This document shows, piece after piece, positions 1 to 10,186 of a stretch of DNA of 46,635 nt. The stretch is from NCBI GenBank assembly GCA_027604005.1, contig JADGJT010000171.1:1-46635 (forward strand), written 5' to 3'. Each line of letters begins with the position of its first letter. Position 1 is the stretch's first letter. This DNA comes from Dinochytrium kinnereticum (taxonomy: Eukaryota > Chytridiomycota > Chytridiomycetes > Chytridiales > Chytridiaceae). A program made the translations under genes and the position numbers. A model generated the notes under the pieces. It was given only the letters and a program-made list of their open reading frames with translations, was not told the DNA's origin and did not search any database.

Positions 1-563
1 CGGGGTGGCAGCCGATGAAGGCGATGATGAGTTGGCGGAGGAAGTAGAAGATTCAGGAGGGTTGATCAGCTTCTTTTTAGCGAGATAGTCGGCGACTTTG
101 GCATTGTAAGGCTCCAGACATTTTGCGAGCTGTGCAGCTCGGTCCTCTTCCTTTAGCAGTGGAATATCCTGAGGATATGATATTAGTAGCATTCACATAG
201 GCCCTAATCTTCCAAAACTTACATCTGCTTCCAATGGCCTCTTAATGGAAGTCTTCATCATCTGGTTGAGATAGCTCAGAGTGAGAAATGTCCAAGGATT
301 CCTCCCGGCTGACATGACGCCGCGGTCATAAAACACGTGAGGTACTGCGGCAGGAGAAGAAGCATCATCCTTTATAACGGAAGGTGATGGCTTAAGGGGA
401 GCATCTTCAGATGCAACGAGTATGGAAGTTGGCGCGTCGCCAGGCAGGGTGGTCGTGTCTGAATATGGGGAAAAGATGAAAGTTTATGAGACCATTCAAG
501 CAGACTCCTGGATAAAGAAAAAAAGGAAACCATTTACTCACTGGTGGCCGATGCTGAAACCAT
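1..563 (-). CDS. ABC transporter, ABCC/MRP-type, N-terminal part (runs off left edge)
   Basis: Five-prime end of a gene reading leftwards out of the window. Three exons can be joined: 563-542, 458-223 and 168 to beyond 1, with GT/AG introns of 83 and 54 nt. The start ATG at 563 is the first in frame and gives MVSASATNTTT. The recognisable part is the motif that precedes the first membrane domain of ABCC transporters: RNPWTFLTLSYLNQMMKTSI, then KRPLEADDIPLL and a DRAAQL stretch. In the family this corresponds to the cytosolic linker before the first six helices of a full-length exporter of conjugates or drugs. No ATPase motif lies inside the window, so the family call rests on this one block. 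The Ser-rich stretch at the left edge is ordinary linker sequence. It diverges from the HOP2 gene across 888 bp. Confidence 0.72.
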
Positions 564-1451
564 TACTTTCTAATAGTTAACGATTATCAGCGATGTGCAG
601 CGGACAGATTTGACAGAGACAGACACACGAAGGCCGTGCTGGAGGCAATTGAGATGGGTAAAGAGAGGGCGGTGGGTAAAAGCTCGTGAACGGGATGAGA
701 TCAAACAAAAGCGGGAGCAGCGGGGGTGAGGAGGGCGTGTTATCCCTTTATAAGCCCGTCTAAAAAATAGACAGCACAAGGGCAATTCTTGTACTTTTTG
801 TTGCCACGGTTTTTCAGGTGGTACACCATGCATCCGGGTGGGCGGACTAGACCTATGTGTCTGTTTCTGCTCCACGTTTCAGACCGCTTGACGATATTCG
901 TGGGCCTTACGCTGAAGAAAAAGGAAAGGTGCGCATAGCAACGTCCCCACGGATATTCAACATGGAAGTGGAAGTAGCTTTGCGCAGGGCGCTCTATCAG
1001 TTGGAGTGTGTGGGACGAGAAGAAAAAAGCAGACCGAGATCAGCCCCTGAACAAATTAAAGCGACCCTGCAAATAGGCATCAATACCCTAGGCAAAACTT
1101 CACCTCACTCATCCCTGTAAAAGACATGCTTTTCGGTCATAATAATTACTTGATTCCAGCAACAAAGTCATTCACAATCCTTCCAATTCCCCTTCGCCGG
1201 ATCTGCAGGGGGGTGATCTGTAGCGTGGTGTTGGCGGGACGGCCCTCGCCCGTCTCGCTTTGACAGTTTCATGAAGGCCATGAGATGCATGCCAGGACTG
1301 GAAGATTGGCATCGTGAGCCGATTTTGTTGCCTGCTTTGACTCAGGTTGGACACTTTGGTCTTGTCACACTGTAAGCGTTTCTTGTTGCTGTCCGAACGA
1401 CAAACAGCTGCGTCCGAAGGGTACCACCTCACCAAAAGGCCAACCAACGGT
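564..1451. other. Intergenic region between divergent ABCC and HOP2 genes
   Basis: Shared upstream region of two divergent genes. Short open frames are present (for example 857-1120 plus and 1172-1468 minus), but none has a recognisable motif or a neighbouring exon. I see no RNA gene or repeat here. Confidence 0.5.
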
Positions 1452-2605
1452 ATGGGGACGAAGACCACGAAGAAGGCTGCGAGTGGCAGCGACGGTAAGG
1501 CCTATCAAGTGTGCTAGAACCATCAGCGCATCCATCATTCCCCGCCATTCCACCTCGCTCCTGCCAGAGGGCAAAAGCCCCCTCCCTGCTGGCCGTTGTT
1601 GATCAGAGACAACCGATTGTCTAACCTACTGCATATCCGCATTCACCCAATGCCTTTGCCGCTATGATCTCTCATAACAGCCACCGATGCGATCCTGAGG
1701 TTAGGTCTCTTCATTTTGGGCTGTGCCGCTTGACCATAACCTACATCGCCACCCACCCCCTAAATAGATATGTCAAGGAGAAGAACAGGCCGTACAGCGC
1801 TACAGATATTTGCGCCAGTTGCGTATAAAAATATCCCTTTTCCTGCTTCTTTCATGTTATTTTTTTTGGTATTTTTTGTACTGATATATGTGGATGTGGA
1901 ATGTAGATTTGAAAAATGCGTTTCCAAAGGGTGTCGTTCAAAAAGTGCTTACACAGCTTGTCGAGGAGAGTGAGTTGTTTACTTTGGCTTTGTTTCGCAT
2001 TATTTTTTTAAGCTATAAGTGTACAGGGATGGTTAAACCTTTTTTTTCTTTTGATTCGGTGTCAATAACTTGGCTCTTCAACCTGATTGATAGAAAAAAT
2101 AAATGGCAAGCAATACGGAAAGCAGTGGGTTTATGTTGCAAAGCAGGTTTGGATATACCTCTCTCTTCGAAATATTTCCCTCCAGTTTTTTTTTTGTTCT
2201 TATTTTTAGGCGCAGTCAGTCTCATTCCATTAAATCTGCCGTTCTCCTCCAAAATAGGAAGAAGTGTCAACAATCTCCCCGGAAGAGCTCGGAGAAATCG
2301 ATCTGAAACTATCACAAGTCGTTGCAGAGCTCTCAGCAGTGAACGCCAAGGTAAGTTTTGATGCTCGATGTGTTTTTTCTTCCGTGTTGTTCATTCTTGC
2401 CAAAGTCAACCCTAGCGGGTCTTTCCTTGAGTTTTTGTTAATAAACCTTTTTCTATGTTTTGACTTGAAGAATAAGGAAATGGAAAAGAGTAAGCGACAC
2501 TCCTTTTTTCATACCCCTCTAACCTCTATTACCTACCGGGGGGGGCGCGGGGCCGGGCGGGGCCTGCGGGGGGCCGGGTGTCCAGGCAGCAACGCACAGG
2601 TGTGA
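1452..2605 (+). CDS. HOP2: HOP2/TBPIP-like meiotic pairing protein, C-terminally truncated
   Basis: Homologue of HOP2 (PSMC3IP/TBPIP), which with MND1 helps Dmc1/Rad51 pair homologous chromosomes in meiosis. Exons: 1452-1494, 1681-1699 (19-nt microexon), 1768-1817, 1907-1969, 2094-2146, 2258-2350, 2471 onward. Joined in phase they give MGTKTTKKAASGSD, then a winged-helix with the family motif YVKEKNRPYSATDI, then KNAFPKGVVQKVLTQLVEE, the beta-wing GKQYGKQWVYVAKQ and the coiled-coil start SPEELGEIDLKLSQVVAEL. Reading through exon 7 stops at 2605, giving about 151 residues against roughly 210-230 for the family. The basic C-terminal half (long coiled coil and WRKRKR-like region) is not visible downstream. 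A donor at 2490 (GTAAGC) may lead to a tiny exon near 2586-2599, but nothing HOP2-like follows. It may be a broken gene, or the sequence may be misassembled at the G-rich tract at 2536-2580. Confidence 0.8.
2536..2580. repeat. G-rich tract with many G runs
   Basis: Short, almost pure G/C tract with several runs of three or more G, one of eight. It could form a G-quadruplex on the plus strand. It sits exactly where recognisable HOP2 coding sequence ends. Confidence 0.7.
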
Positions 2606-3400
2606 AAATTTAATGCAGCTGCTGGTTGGTATCCGGTGAGGCGACGCAACCTTTATTGAGGGGACCTTGACGAGGACGACTTCAGCCAGACGACGCGCTT
2701 TGACGCGCACGCGCGGTCTGATGCGTTGAGAGGTCTGCACGCGTCCATGCCTAGCAGAAAGCACCAGACCAGAGTTTTCCTTTTTCACCCTTCCCCGACT
2801 CAACGCGTGTTCCACCCAGAAGGCGAAAGCACCACCACGGCTCTGCTCATTGATCCCCCTCTCACACACCCGACGGAAACGGTCCATTAGAAAACAAACA
2901 AGAAAAGGAGAAAGGCAGAAAAGGTTGAATAAAATCGATCCATCGCCACTCAAAGAAAAAAGGAAATGGGAAAAAGAAACAGAAAAACCAAGCAAGCATG
3001 TTCAGCAATAAACACTCCAAATTCCAGCAGAGGAAATATTCATGGATACATGTAACACAAACATCATAATAATATTTTATGAATGAATTTATTGGTGAAA
3101 ATGTATCACCTAATCAAAACACAACCAACGCTTCAAAAGGCAGGCAGGAAACAAACAGGCACCGAGAAGGAATATAATAAAACGAATATGAAAGCTCACC
3201 CTCCAAAACAAAGGAAACAGAAAGCAAGGGAAAGAAAGAAAGAAAGAAAGAAGAAAAAAAAAAAAAGTTAACAGAAACAGCGACAACAGAGGGCAAAGAA
3301 AAAGCACTCCAACGACAAGAGAGAGAAAGAAAGGAAAAGAAGAAAAAAAAACCCCCACCCGCCCAAACTCCCCTCAACCAAACCCTCCTCAAAACAAGCC
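2606..3400. other. Intergenic region between HOP2 remnant and vWA gene
   Basis: The 158-codon minus-strand frame at 2519-2995 runs through the G-rich tract and shows no family motif. From about 3170 the plus strand becomes A-rich, with AAAG repeats and poly-A; this is probably the 3' untranslated region of the minus-strand vWA gene. Confidence 0.5.
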
Positions 3401-6102
3401 TCAATACCCACCACCCCCACCCCCATAATCACCCCCCCCATATTCACCACCCCCAGCCCCCCAATCCCCTCCACCCCAATCCCCACCACCCCCGTCTCCT
3501 CCACCGCCCCCACCACCCCCCAAAGCAGCCCCAACAGCCCCCCTGACAACCCCAGCCGTGATACCATTCACGATCCCCTGCGTCATCCTCTGAGCCTGCG
3601 TCATCTGCTGCAAGGAGGGACGGTACCCATGCTGCTGAGCAACAGGGCGATAAGGCTGCTGCTGCACAGCGGGACGGTAAAACGGCTGCTGTTGAACAAA
3701 CGGTTGATTCTGGTGCTGCTGAGGAAGGTAGTAAGCGGCTTGGGGTTGGGGTTGCTGAACGTGGACAAAGGGTTGGGCCGTCGGGATGTAATAGTACTGC
3801 TGCTGAGGTCGCACAAGCTGAGGCTGCATCATCACCGTCGGACGAGGAGGTGGTTGCATCACTTGGGGGGGTCGAGGTTGCGGTTGCGGTGGAGGTGGCT
3901 GGTAGTGCATGACAGGAGGAGGGGGTCGAGGAGGAGGCGGGGCCCTTCCTTGCGTCGCAAACTGCTGCTGCGGCAACGGGTCCTTGGGTGGTGGCACCGG
4001 CTGGCGCGGCACGGTCGCGTAGGCAGACACAGGGGGCGAGGAGGCCGTTCCACGCGGCTGTTGAGACGGATGAGGGAGAGAGGCCGAGTGCGTGATGGAA
4101 CGTCTTGGAGGGGCCGTGAGGATCTCACCGGAGGGTGTCACGCCGGTGGATTGGGTGGTGGAGGTGGAGGAGGATGAAGCTGACGAGGACACAGAGGTGA
4201 TGGACGCCATGGATCCACCAACACCACCACCACCACCATCGCCAACGACGGTCGTCCCCGAAGACGAAGAAGACGAAGAAGAGGAATAAGAAGAAACGGA
4301 CCCCATAGAGCCTCCCCCTTTAAAATTCTTATCAACAGCTCCCAAACAGAGCTTGACCAAGAACAAATCAGGGGTGAGCTTCACACCCCCCCTCGCAAAC
4401 CTCTCCGCCTCCCTCTCAAAGAACGAGATCGAATCCACCACATGCCCAACCACAACATCCCTGTCCAACTCCTCAAGAAACGCAGTGGCCTTTGGATCTT
4501 TCCCGCACTGGCAAAGCTGGTGGACGACGCTGCGGTCCGAGTGATGGTGGCTTCGGAGAAGGCTCAGGGTTGTGGAGAGGACTTTGTGGAAGGTATCTCG
4601 GGGCTCGGGGTACGGCTCGCCGTCGGTGATGGTGATAATAAGGGTTGGGCGGTGGAAGGTGCCCGAGCGGATCTGGAAAAAGAGAGGTTGTTAGATGGAT
4701 ACATGTGTGTGTGAGTGTGTGTGTATGTGTGTGATGTTGGTGCATTGCGCATAAGAAAGAGTATTTGTGAGGATAAATGGCATATGACGAATTCAAAAAG
4801 AAAAGCTTGCTTCGCGCGATAAAGAAAAAAAAACAAAACACCCCAGCTCGCTTTGCTAGGAAAACAATTTCTCGCTTCGCTCGCTTGCTTAAGAAATACA
4901 AAACATACAAAAGGATAGCTCGCTCCGTTCACCGAAAAAAAAGGAAAAAAAAAAATTGCTTCGCTCGCATAAAAAAAAAAAAAAAACTGGCTCGGTGCGA
5001 AAATGAACAGCTCACTTTGCTCGTCTGATAAAAAAAAGAAGGCAAAAAAAACAAAAAAAAACGGAGCCTGATTTCTAAAAAAGAAAGGGGAGGTGGAAAA
5101 AAAAAGCTGCTCGCTTCACTCGTCGAAAAAGAGCTCGCTCTGCTCAGCTCGCACCACTCACTGCTGACTCTGATCGCAACGTACCTTTGAATTCACCAGC
5201 GGCTCCATGATCTTAATCTCCATCTGAGAGCCCAAGGGAGTCTGATAGAGAAAGTCGACCCTGGACACCAGGTCCCTGACCTGCTCGGGAGTCCTGACAT
5301 TATCAGCCACCAACGGCGAATTGATGAACCTGACAGCAACGCCATCCTCAGCAAAGACGGCAGCAATGTCGGCAACCCTCTCTAAGATGACCTTTAGATC
5401 CTCGATCCTGGAGCCGGCCTCCACCTCCTTCATGCTCCCCGAGTCATCACAGAAGATGATGATGTCGTAGAGGGAGAGAGCGACGAGGGAGAGGGCCTTG
5501 TCGATAGGGAGACGCCAGTTTCTTGAGAGCTTGCCGAAATCAATGTGGGAGAGACGGGACAGGATGGGGGAGAGGGAGAGCTCTGTTGGGTAGAATCTGT
5601 CGAGACGGTTTTGGCGGATGATGCGGGTGAGGTTGGTGAGGATTGACTGGGTGTGTGGGGAGGCGGGGGGTTGAGGACGTTGGTATTGTTGTTGTTGTTG
5701 TTGTTGGTGTTGTTGTTGCAGTTGAGGGTGGGCGGGTGCAGATGATGATGGTGCTGCAGAGGCGGATGAAGAGGAAGGAGGAGGAGCGTCGTACTCTGAG
5801 TACATTGGAGGAGCGTCGTCCGGCACCCCGCCGGCTGAAGCAGGATCAGCAGCGGAGGTGGGAAACAGATACTTTACATCTCCAGTGGGCATGGGAGCAG
5901 GATAGTGTTTCACGTCCGCGGAAGGTGGCTGCTGCTGCTGCTGATGGTTGTGGGATGGAGGGGATACCGGGGAGAGGATTTGAGCGGCGGCGGCGGCGAT
6001 GGCGGCAGCCGAGTTGTGGGGTGGGGCAGAGGGTGAGGGGTTGTAGGGCATGTTTGCCTCGCGAAGCTTCCTGGCGCCGCGCACCTCCTCTGCGATACCC
6101 AT
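3401..6102 (-). CDS. vWA-domain protein with Pro/Gln- and Gly-rich tails
   Basis: Two exons, 6102-5185 and 4672-3401, give 729 residues. The intron of 512 nt has a GTACGT donor and CAG acceptor. Residues 1-160 are low complexity (Pro, Ser, a His/Gln run). The vWA domain follows with a complete metal-binding MIDAS: DDSGSM at about residue 219, the threonine in YQTPLGSQ, and ITDGEPYPEPRD just after the splice. This should be a cytosolic protein-binding domain, since there is no signal peptide or membrane segment. The C-terminal third is Pro/Gln-rich and ends in a Gly-rich tail of GGGDWGGG/GGGDYGGG type. I do not recognise a named family; vWA proteins of this disordered layout are common and poorly characterised in fungi. 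The ATG at 6102 is the first in the open frame. The frames on the opposite strand are shadows of its GC-rich repeats. Confidence 0.85.
4802..5150. repeat. Interspersed GCTCGCTTCGCTCG-like motifs inside vWA intron
   Basis: Within the single vWA intron, about nine copies of a degenerate 12-14-mer of GCTCGCTTCGCTCG type are separated by A-rich spacers. Copies lie near 4803, 4845, 4871, 4918, 4954, 4986, 5010, 5107 and 5132. Spacing is irregular (24 to 97 bp). Confidence 0.75.
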
Positions 6103-6311
6103 TGATTCCGATGCCTTGATGGATGGATGGATGAATGATGCGGTTGGATGTTTTGAGGATGGATGATGCGGTTGGATGTTAGAGGATGGAGGTGAGGTGT
6201 CGATGGAGGTGAGGTGTCAAGGGGAGAAGCGTGGGAAAGTAGAGTGTTATGGAAGGGAATGGAAGGGAATGGAAGGAATGAGAGGGAGGGGAGTGAGAGG
6301 GAGAGAGAGGG

Positions 6312-6343
<32 letters not shown>

Positions 6344-7062
6344 CAAGCAGCAGCAGCGTGAGGTGAGGTGAGGTTGGGTGCAACTAAAAGGTGCTGCTAA
6401 TTAATTAATTATTGTTTCTTCAGAGAGTGATTTAATTATTATTAATTAAGAAATAATTAATTAATTAATTAATTGTGGAATGCACAGTCACACACAAATA
6501 CAACCACAACCAGCAAGCAGACAGCACCAGACAGCGATTTGTATTACTATTAATTATTATGTAATATTTTTATTAATAATAATTTAATTATTACATATGT
6601 AATATTTATTATTTATTATTTATTAAATCAAGAATACATAAATTAATACAACGGTCATCCTCTCCAAGCCATCCATCCCCTCCCTCCCCCCTTCAAGCCA
6701 TCTGCACTGGCTACTGTATAGAGTATATAAGATGTATCCTGAATGTATCATCTGCGCTTATTCCAAGTGGTACAATCCTTGCACCCTTCTTCTCTCTTCT
6801 TTTATTTTTCTTTTTTTATTTTTTGGAATAATGCACGGATATCCCCACTGATGCAGTCATACGCATTTGCTTTCCAGCTCTCTGCATTGCTTCAGTCTCT
6901 TGAGACACATGCATGCATGCTACGAAATGTAAACCCATCCTCATGCTTCCGTCCTTCCCTCTGCGTGCCTTCACATCCGTTTGAAACATCGTCCAAAGTT
7001 AGTTAGCAAGATATCATAGCATGTATATCAGCAGACTGCAGCAAGAACAGCTTCTAAACACT
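6103..7062. repeat. Low-complexity upstream region: GATG and GA repeats, AT-rich block
   Basis: Upstream of the vWA start lie GATG-type repeats and a roughly 25-bp direct repeat (about 6133-6190). A GGAAT repeat follows near 6250-6280, then a pure GA run at 6315-6342. From about 6390 to 6640 the DNA is nearly all A/T with TTAA repeats and the perfect 14-bp palindrome ATTACATATGTAAT at 6590-6603. From 6640 to 7062 I see only short frames and no gene. Confidence 0.7.
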
Positions 7063-7487
7063 TCATCGCAAGTCTGTTTTGATCGATATTTGAATAGATT
7101 GTTTGGTGGACGCTAACTTCTTAATCTTTTCTGGAAGATTGATTGATAGATGCCATTCCTTTGCAAACTTGAAGAAAGGCACTTCCAGATCATTGTATCC
7201 CACCTGATTCAAATAGATTTCTTGAACGTGTTGGCTGGCATTTTCTTTAAGAAACAAACATACGTATGCCTCGAAAGGTTTGTAATGTGGTTAATCCCTC
7301 ACTCATTAGGGGCTTTGGGTATGGCAACTTGCGGCACAAGATGGCTTTTCTCCACCGCAAGTCTTATCTCCTCAACTTCCTTTTCACATTGCTCACCCCA
7401 GCATTGGCTTTCAACAGAGGTGATAATCGCCTTGGTTGCTCTGTCCCATACCTCACCGCAGATACCACAAAGTGGCCAAGATGACAT
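7063..7487 (-). CDS. Small unknown protein with CX2C and CX4C cysteine pairs
   Basis: I do not recognise this protein. Two exons, 7487-7303 and 7234-7063, join across a 68-nt intron (GTGAGG donor, GCCAG acceptor, ATTAACC branch-like motif) to give 118 residues. The N-terminus reads MSSWPLCGICGEVWD, with a second pair CWGEQC about 18 residues later, which suggests a small metal-binding site. The C-terminal half is charged, with VPFFKFAKEWHLSI and PEKIKKLAS, and has no membrane segment. The start lies only 22 bp from the AAMP start on the other strand. The opposite strand also holds a long open frame (7150-7620), but its first two-thirds have no family motif. The exon join is my inference; a different acceptor would change the junction but not the two coding blocks. 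Confidence 0.45.
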
Positions 7488-7509
7488 TCCATGTGTGTGT
7501 AACAGGAAA

Positions 7510-8848
7510 ATGGCAGACGATGATTTGGGAGTGGGATTGAATAAGGTCGACCATGTCGCCGGCTATTTTGAGCACTCTGGTGATGCCTCTTCTTCCAATA
7601 AAAGAATAACACAGGTGTAGGCTCTGTTTACTCTGTAGATGTCAGTCCAGTATCAAGTCTTGCCCTCAGCGGTGCGGGCGATGATAGATGCATGTTATGG
7701 AATTTCGTTACAATGGACACCGAATTCATGTTTCCCAGTAGGGACAGGCCAATGTATTCCAATCTAATTTATAGAGCAAAACGATTCGGTCGTTTCCGTG
7801 GCATTCAGTTCTGATGGTAGCTATGCCGCAAGCGGTTCCTTGGATGGAACCATTTACGTTGCAAACGTGCAGACGAAGGAGATAACAAATCACTTGGATG
7901 GACCAACAGAAGTCACGGTTAGCTGTACTATAATGCATGTCATTCAATCTCTTTAGTGGCTGCAATGGCATCATCGCGGTAATATTTTGCTGTGCGGGTC
8001 GGCTGATGGTACCGTATGGATGTGGCAGATTCCCTCAGGGAAATGTTTAAACGTATTTTCCGGTCACTCTGGAGGGGTTTCAGCTGGCAAATTTACTTCA
8101 GACGGTTGGTTTATTTTTTATGTTGTAAGGTATCCTGATTTAGTAAAAGGAAAATCAATTATCACCTGCGGCGAAGACGGAAACTTGATTCTATGGGACC
8201 CCAAAACCGCAAATGTGAAATTACGGTTATCGCCAGATGATTCCCGCTTCCATTCAGTGCCTATATCAGCCTTAGGGATATCGCCGACGAGTAATATTGT
8301 GATGACTGGAGCTGAGGACGGCACTGTCGTTCTTTCAAACCTGGATGCAGGCAAGGTGAATAGTAGTCATTGAAGTCGGAGCTAAGTGTGAAGATTCTTT
8401 CCGTTCTTCCATCAGCGGCGGGTTCCATTGAGTCCATAGAATTCTCCTCAAGGTTCATAATTTCTGTTTTGCTGCAATATGGAAGGCTTAACGGTTTAGG
8501 GCGCCCACGGCTGCCATCGCATCCGTGGATGGAACAGTCCATTTATGGGATATGACCACCATGCAAGAGCGTCATGTTTTTTATCAGAAGGTGCGTAGGA
8601 ATTTTCTGAACAAAGTCTAATCAGCATAGGAGGCAATGACGAAAGTACAGATGTTTAAGGATTCTTCTCTTATGGCAGCGTCGTCAACAGATGGCTCTCT
8701 TCGCATTTGGGACATTAGAAGTCACCAATGTGTTAGGAAGTTGGAGGGAAATTCCAGCCCAATTTTTGATTTGACTGTTTGCGAAAGGACGTCTTCGCTG
8801 ATATCAGGGAGCGATGATGGTGTATGCTTGTATTTTTCCCTTGAGTAA
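7510..8848 (+). CDS. AAMP/Sqt1-like WD40 repeat protein
   Basis: WD40 propeller protein of the AAMP/SQT1 family. Yeast Sqt1 is the dedicated chaperone of ribosomal protein uL16 (Rpl10), so a cytosolic role in 60S assembly is likely. Eight exons: 7510-7579, 7621-7737, 7775-7917, 7957-8104, 8150-8355, 8394-8452, 8500-8590, 8630-8848, giving 350 residues. Introns are only 37-47 nt. Joined, they give successive WD units: HSGSVYSVDVSP, SVVSVAFSSDGSYAASGSLD, GNILLCGSADGTVWMW, SDGKSIITCGEDGNLILWD, ALGISPTSNIVMTGAEDGTV, AAIASVDGTVHLWD, MAASSTDGSLRIWD and LISGSDDGVCLYF. The usual acidic N-terminal extension is missing, so an upstream exon may exist, although the divergent gene starts 22 bp away. The first intron has an alternative acceptor 6 nt upstream. 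AAMP versus another WD40 family is judged from overall layout. Confidence 0.78.
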
Positions 8849-9419
8849 ACAATACATTTGATAATATATTTGAATGTTTCCCGCCAGAAAAAACAGCTAT
8901 GACTATGCGAAATCATATCCGCATTAATACTCGAAGAATTTTGGTGGTTTATATTGCTTACAACCCAATCGCAGACGGGATCTACACGATTAGCTCAAAA
9001 TGAACTACTACTACAAAAAAAAAGAAAGCAATTTCCAGATCCTGCATTGATTTCTGTGGACATGAAGTAAACGAACAAGCACTTATAACAACTCAAGGTT
9101 TGGTTTTGGAAGCAAGAATAGAATAATGTGAAGAGCGCGCTTCTCGCTTTCCAAATAATTTATTCCTGATACGTAGTTAAAGAAGTCAGTATCAAATCCG
9201 CGAATAAACTACATCGAGTAAAAACAGTTTCAAAGGGTACTCTAAAAATCCCATCTTAATAAGCACATTAGTCCATCCAAAGCAGCTGGAAAAGATTCTT
9301 TAACTAGACTGGTCATTCTCCTTTGCATTTCAAATGTTTCCCGGACTTTATTGGAGGTGTTTCTCTTTTAAAATGTTTACAACCTTCTGCGTTAACTTGC
9401 GTATCCGCAGTCAAATCTG
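8849..9419. other. Gap between AAMP gene and LIM relic
   Basis: No open frame of note on either strand. On the minus strand, fragments beyond the LIM relic (about 9300-9400) might be further decayed sequence of the same gene, but I cannot align them to anything. Confidence 0.4.
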
Positions 9420-10076
9420 TTACGATTCGTATATTCCACAACTAGTTTTATCAGTTTCAATATATGAGGGAAGCGTCTTGTAGACCATGTAGCACTCTGG
9501 ATGCAGTGCTGAATTAGACCGCCTTTGCTCATTTCCACAAAGTTCTTTTACAACAGCAGTCATGCACCCTCCACACACACTTGGATGCATATAAAACAGA
9601 ATAAATATATTGGCAAAAGACTTCCCCGTCTTTTTCATAGATTGAATCTTGCTGCCGAAAGACTGTTGTGCACTGTAAAATGTTCAAGGTGATGACACTA
9701 ATATGTCAGTAATCGCACTTAACCAAAGTGAACTTTTCGGTTCAATATGGGCCTTTCAGAGCCATTCCGCATTTTGCACACAGAAGATCAAGTCTATCAA
9801 AGTCATCTTTTTTTTTGCAATAGGTACCCACACTTCCTTTCTCGGTAAGAGGGACAGGCTTTTCTGCAATTACTTGGCTACATGCCTGCCCCAGCTAGCA
9901 ACTTTAGTGGAAATCCTGACCTTGCATTGAAGGCAGTCATATGTGGTGTTGCCTGTTGAGCACCCGCACAATTTGTCCACCGTTTTTTTTTTCGGTTGCA
10001 AGCATAACGGACCCCTGTCGTGGATTGTCATCAATGTCCAGTACCAGGCAAAACTTTCCAATGCTTCCTTCAACAC
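9420..10076 (-). pseudogene. Decayed LIM-domain gene (fungal LIM-RhoGAP, Lrg1/Rga-like)
   Basis: Reading the minus strand in shifting frames recovers successive blocks of the LIM region of fungal Rho GTPase-activating proteins (Lrg1/Rga1 type). In order they are GGQIVRVLNRQHH, YDCLQCK joined by a plausible intron to ACSQVIAEKPVPLTEKG, then DFDRLDLLCAKCGMALKGPY, YEKDGEVFCQY, CGGCMTAVVKELCGNEQ and ALHPECYMVYKT. The frame breaks between QHH and YDC (one base), after GPY (stop), before the block at about 9690-9640, and at a duplicated TG in AAGTGTGTGTGG before CGGC. Several zinc-binding cysteines are missing, for example ahead of GGQIV. No GAP domain is visible. Functional genes of this family carry three or four LIM domains followed by RhoGAP, so this looks like a relic. 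Confidence 0.68.
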
Positions 10077-10186
10077 CTTAACCGATAGTCATAATTCTAT
10101 TTATTGACATTATTGATAAATCACACTGCATATTGATCATACACACTCAAGCATTCAATGATCGAGATGCATATCAACATGAGGTT

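Noticed and set aside
857..1120. 87-codon plus-strand open frame upstream of HOP2
   Set aside because: No motif, no splice partner and no link to the adjacent genes.
2519..2995. 158-codon minus-strand open frame
   Set aside because: It runs through the G-rich tract and overlaps the HOP2 tail; no motif, odd composition.
3629..4177. 182-codon plus-strand open frame
   Set aside because: It lies antisense inside the vWA protein's Pro/Gln-rich exon; its Leu/Arg-rich text is the complement of those repeats.
7150..7620. 156-codon plus-strand open frame overlapping the AAMP start
   Set aside because: Only its last part coincides with AAMP exon 1; the rest is antisense to the better-supported cysteine-pair protein.
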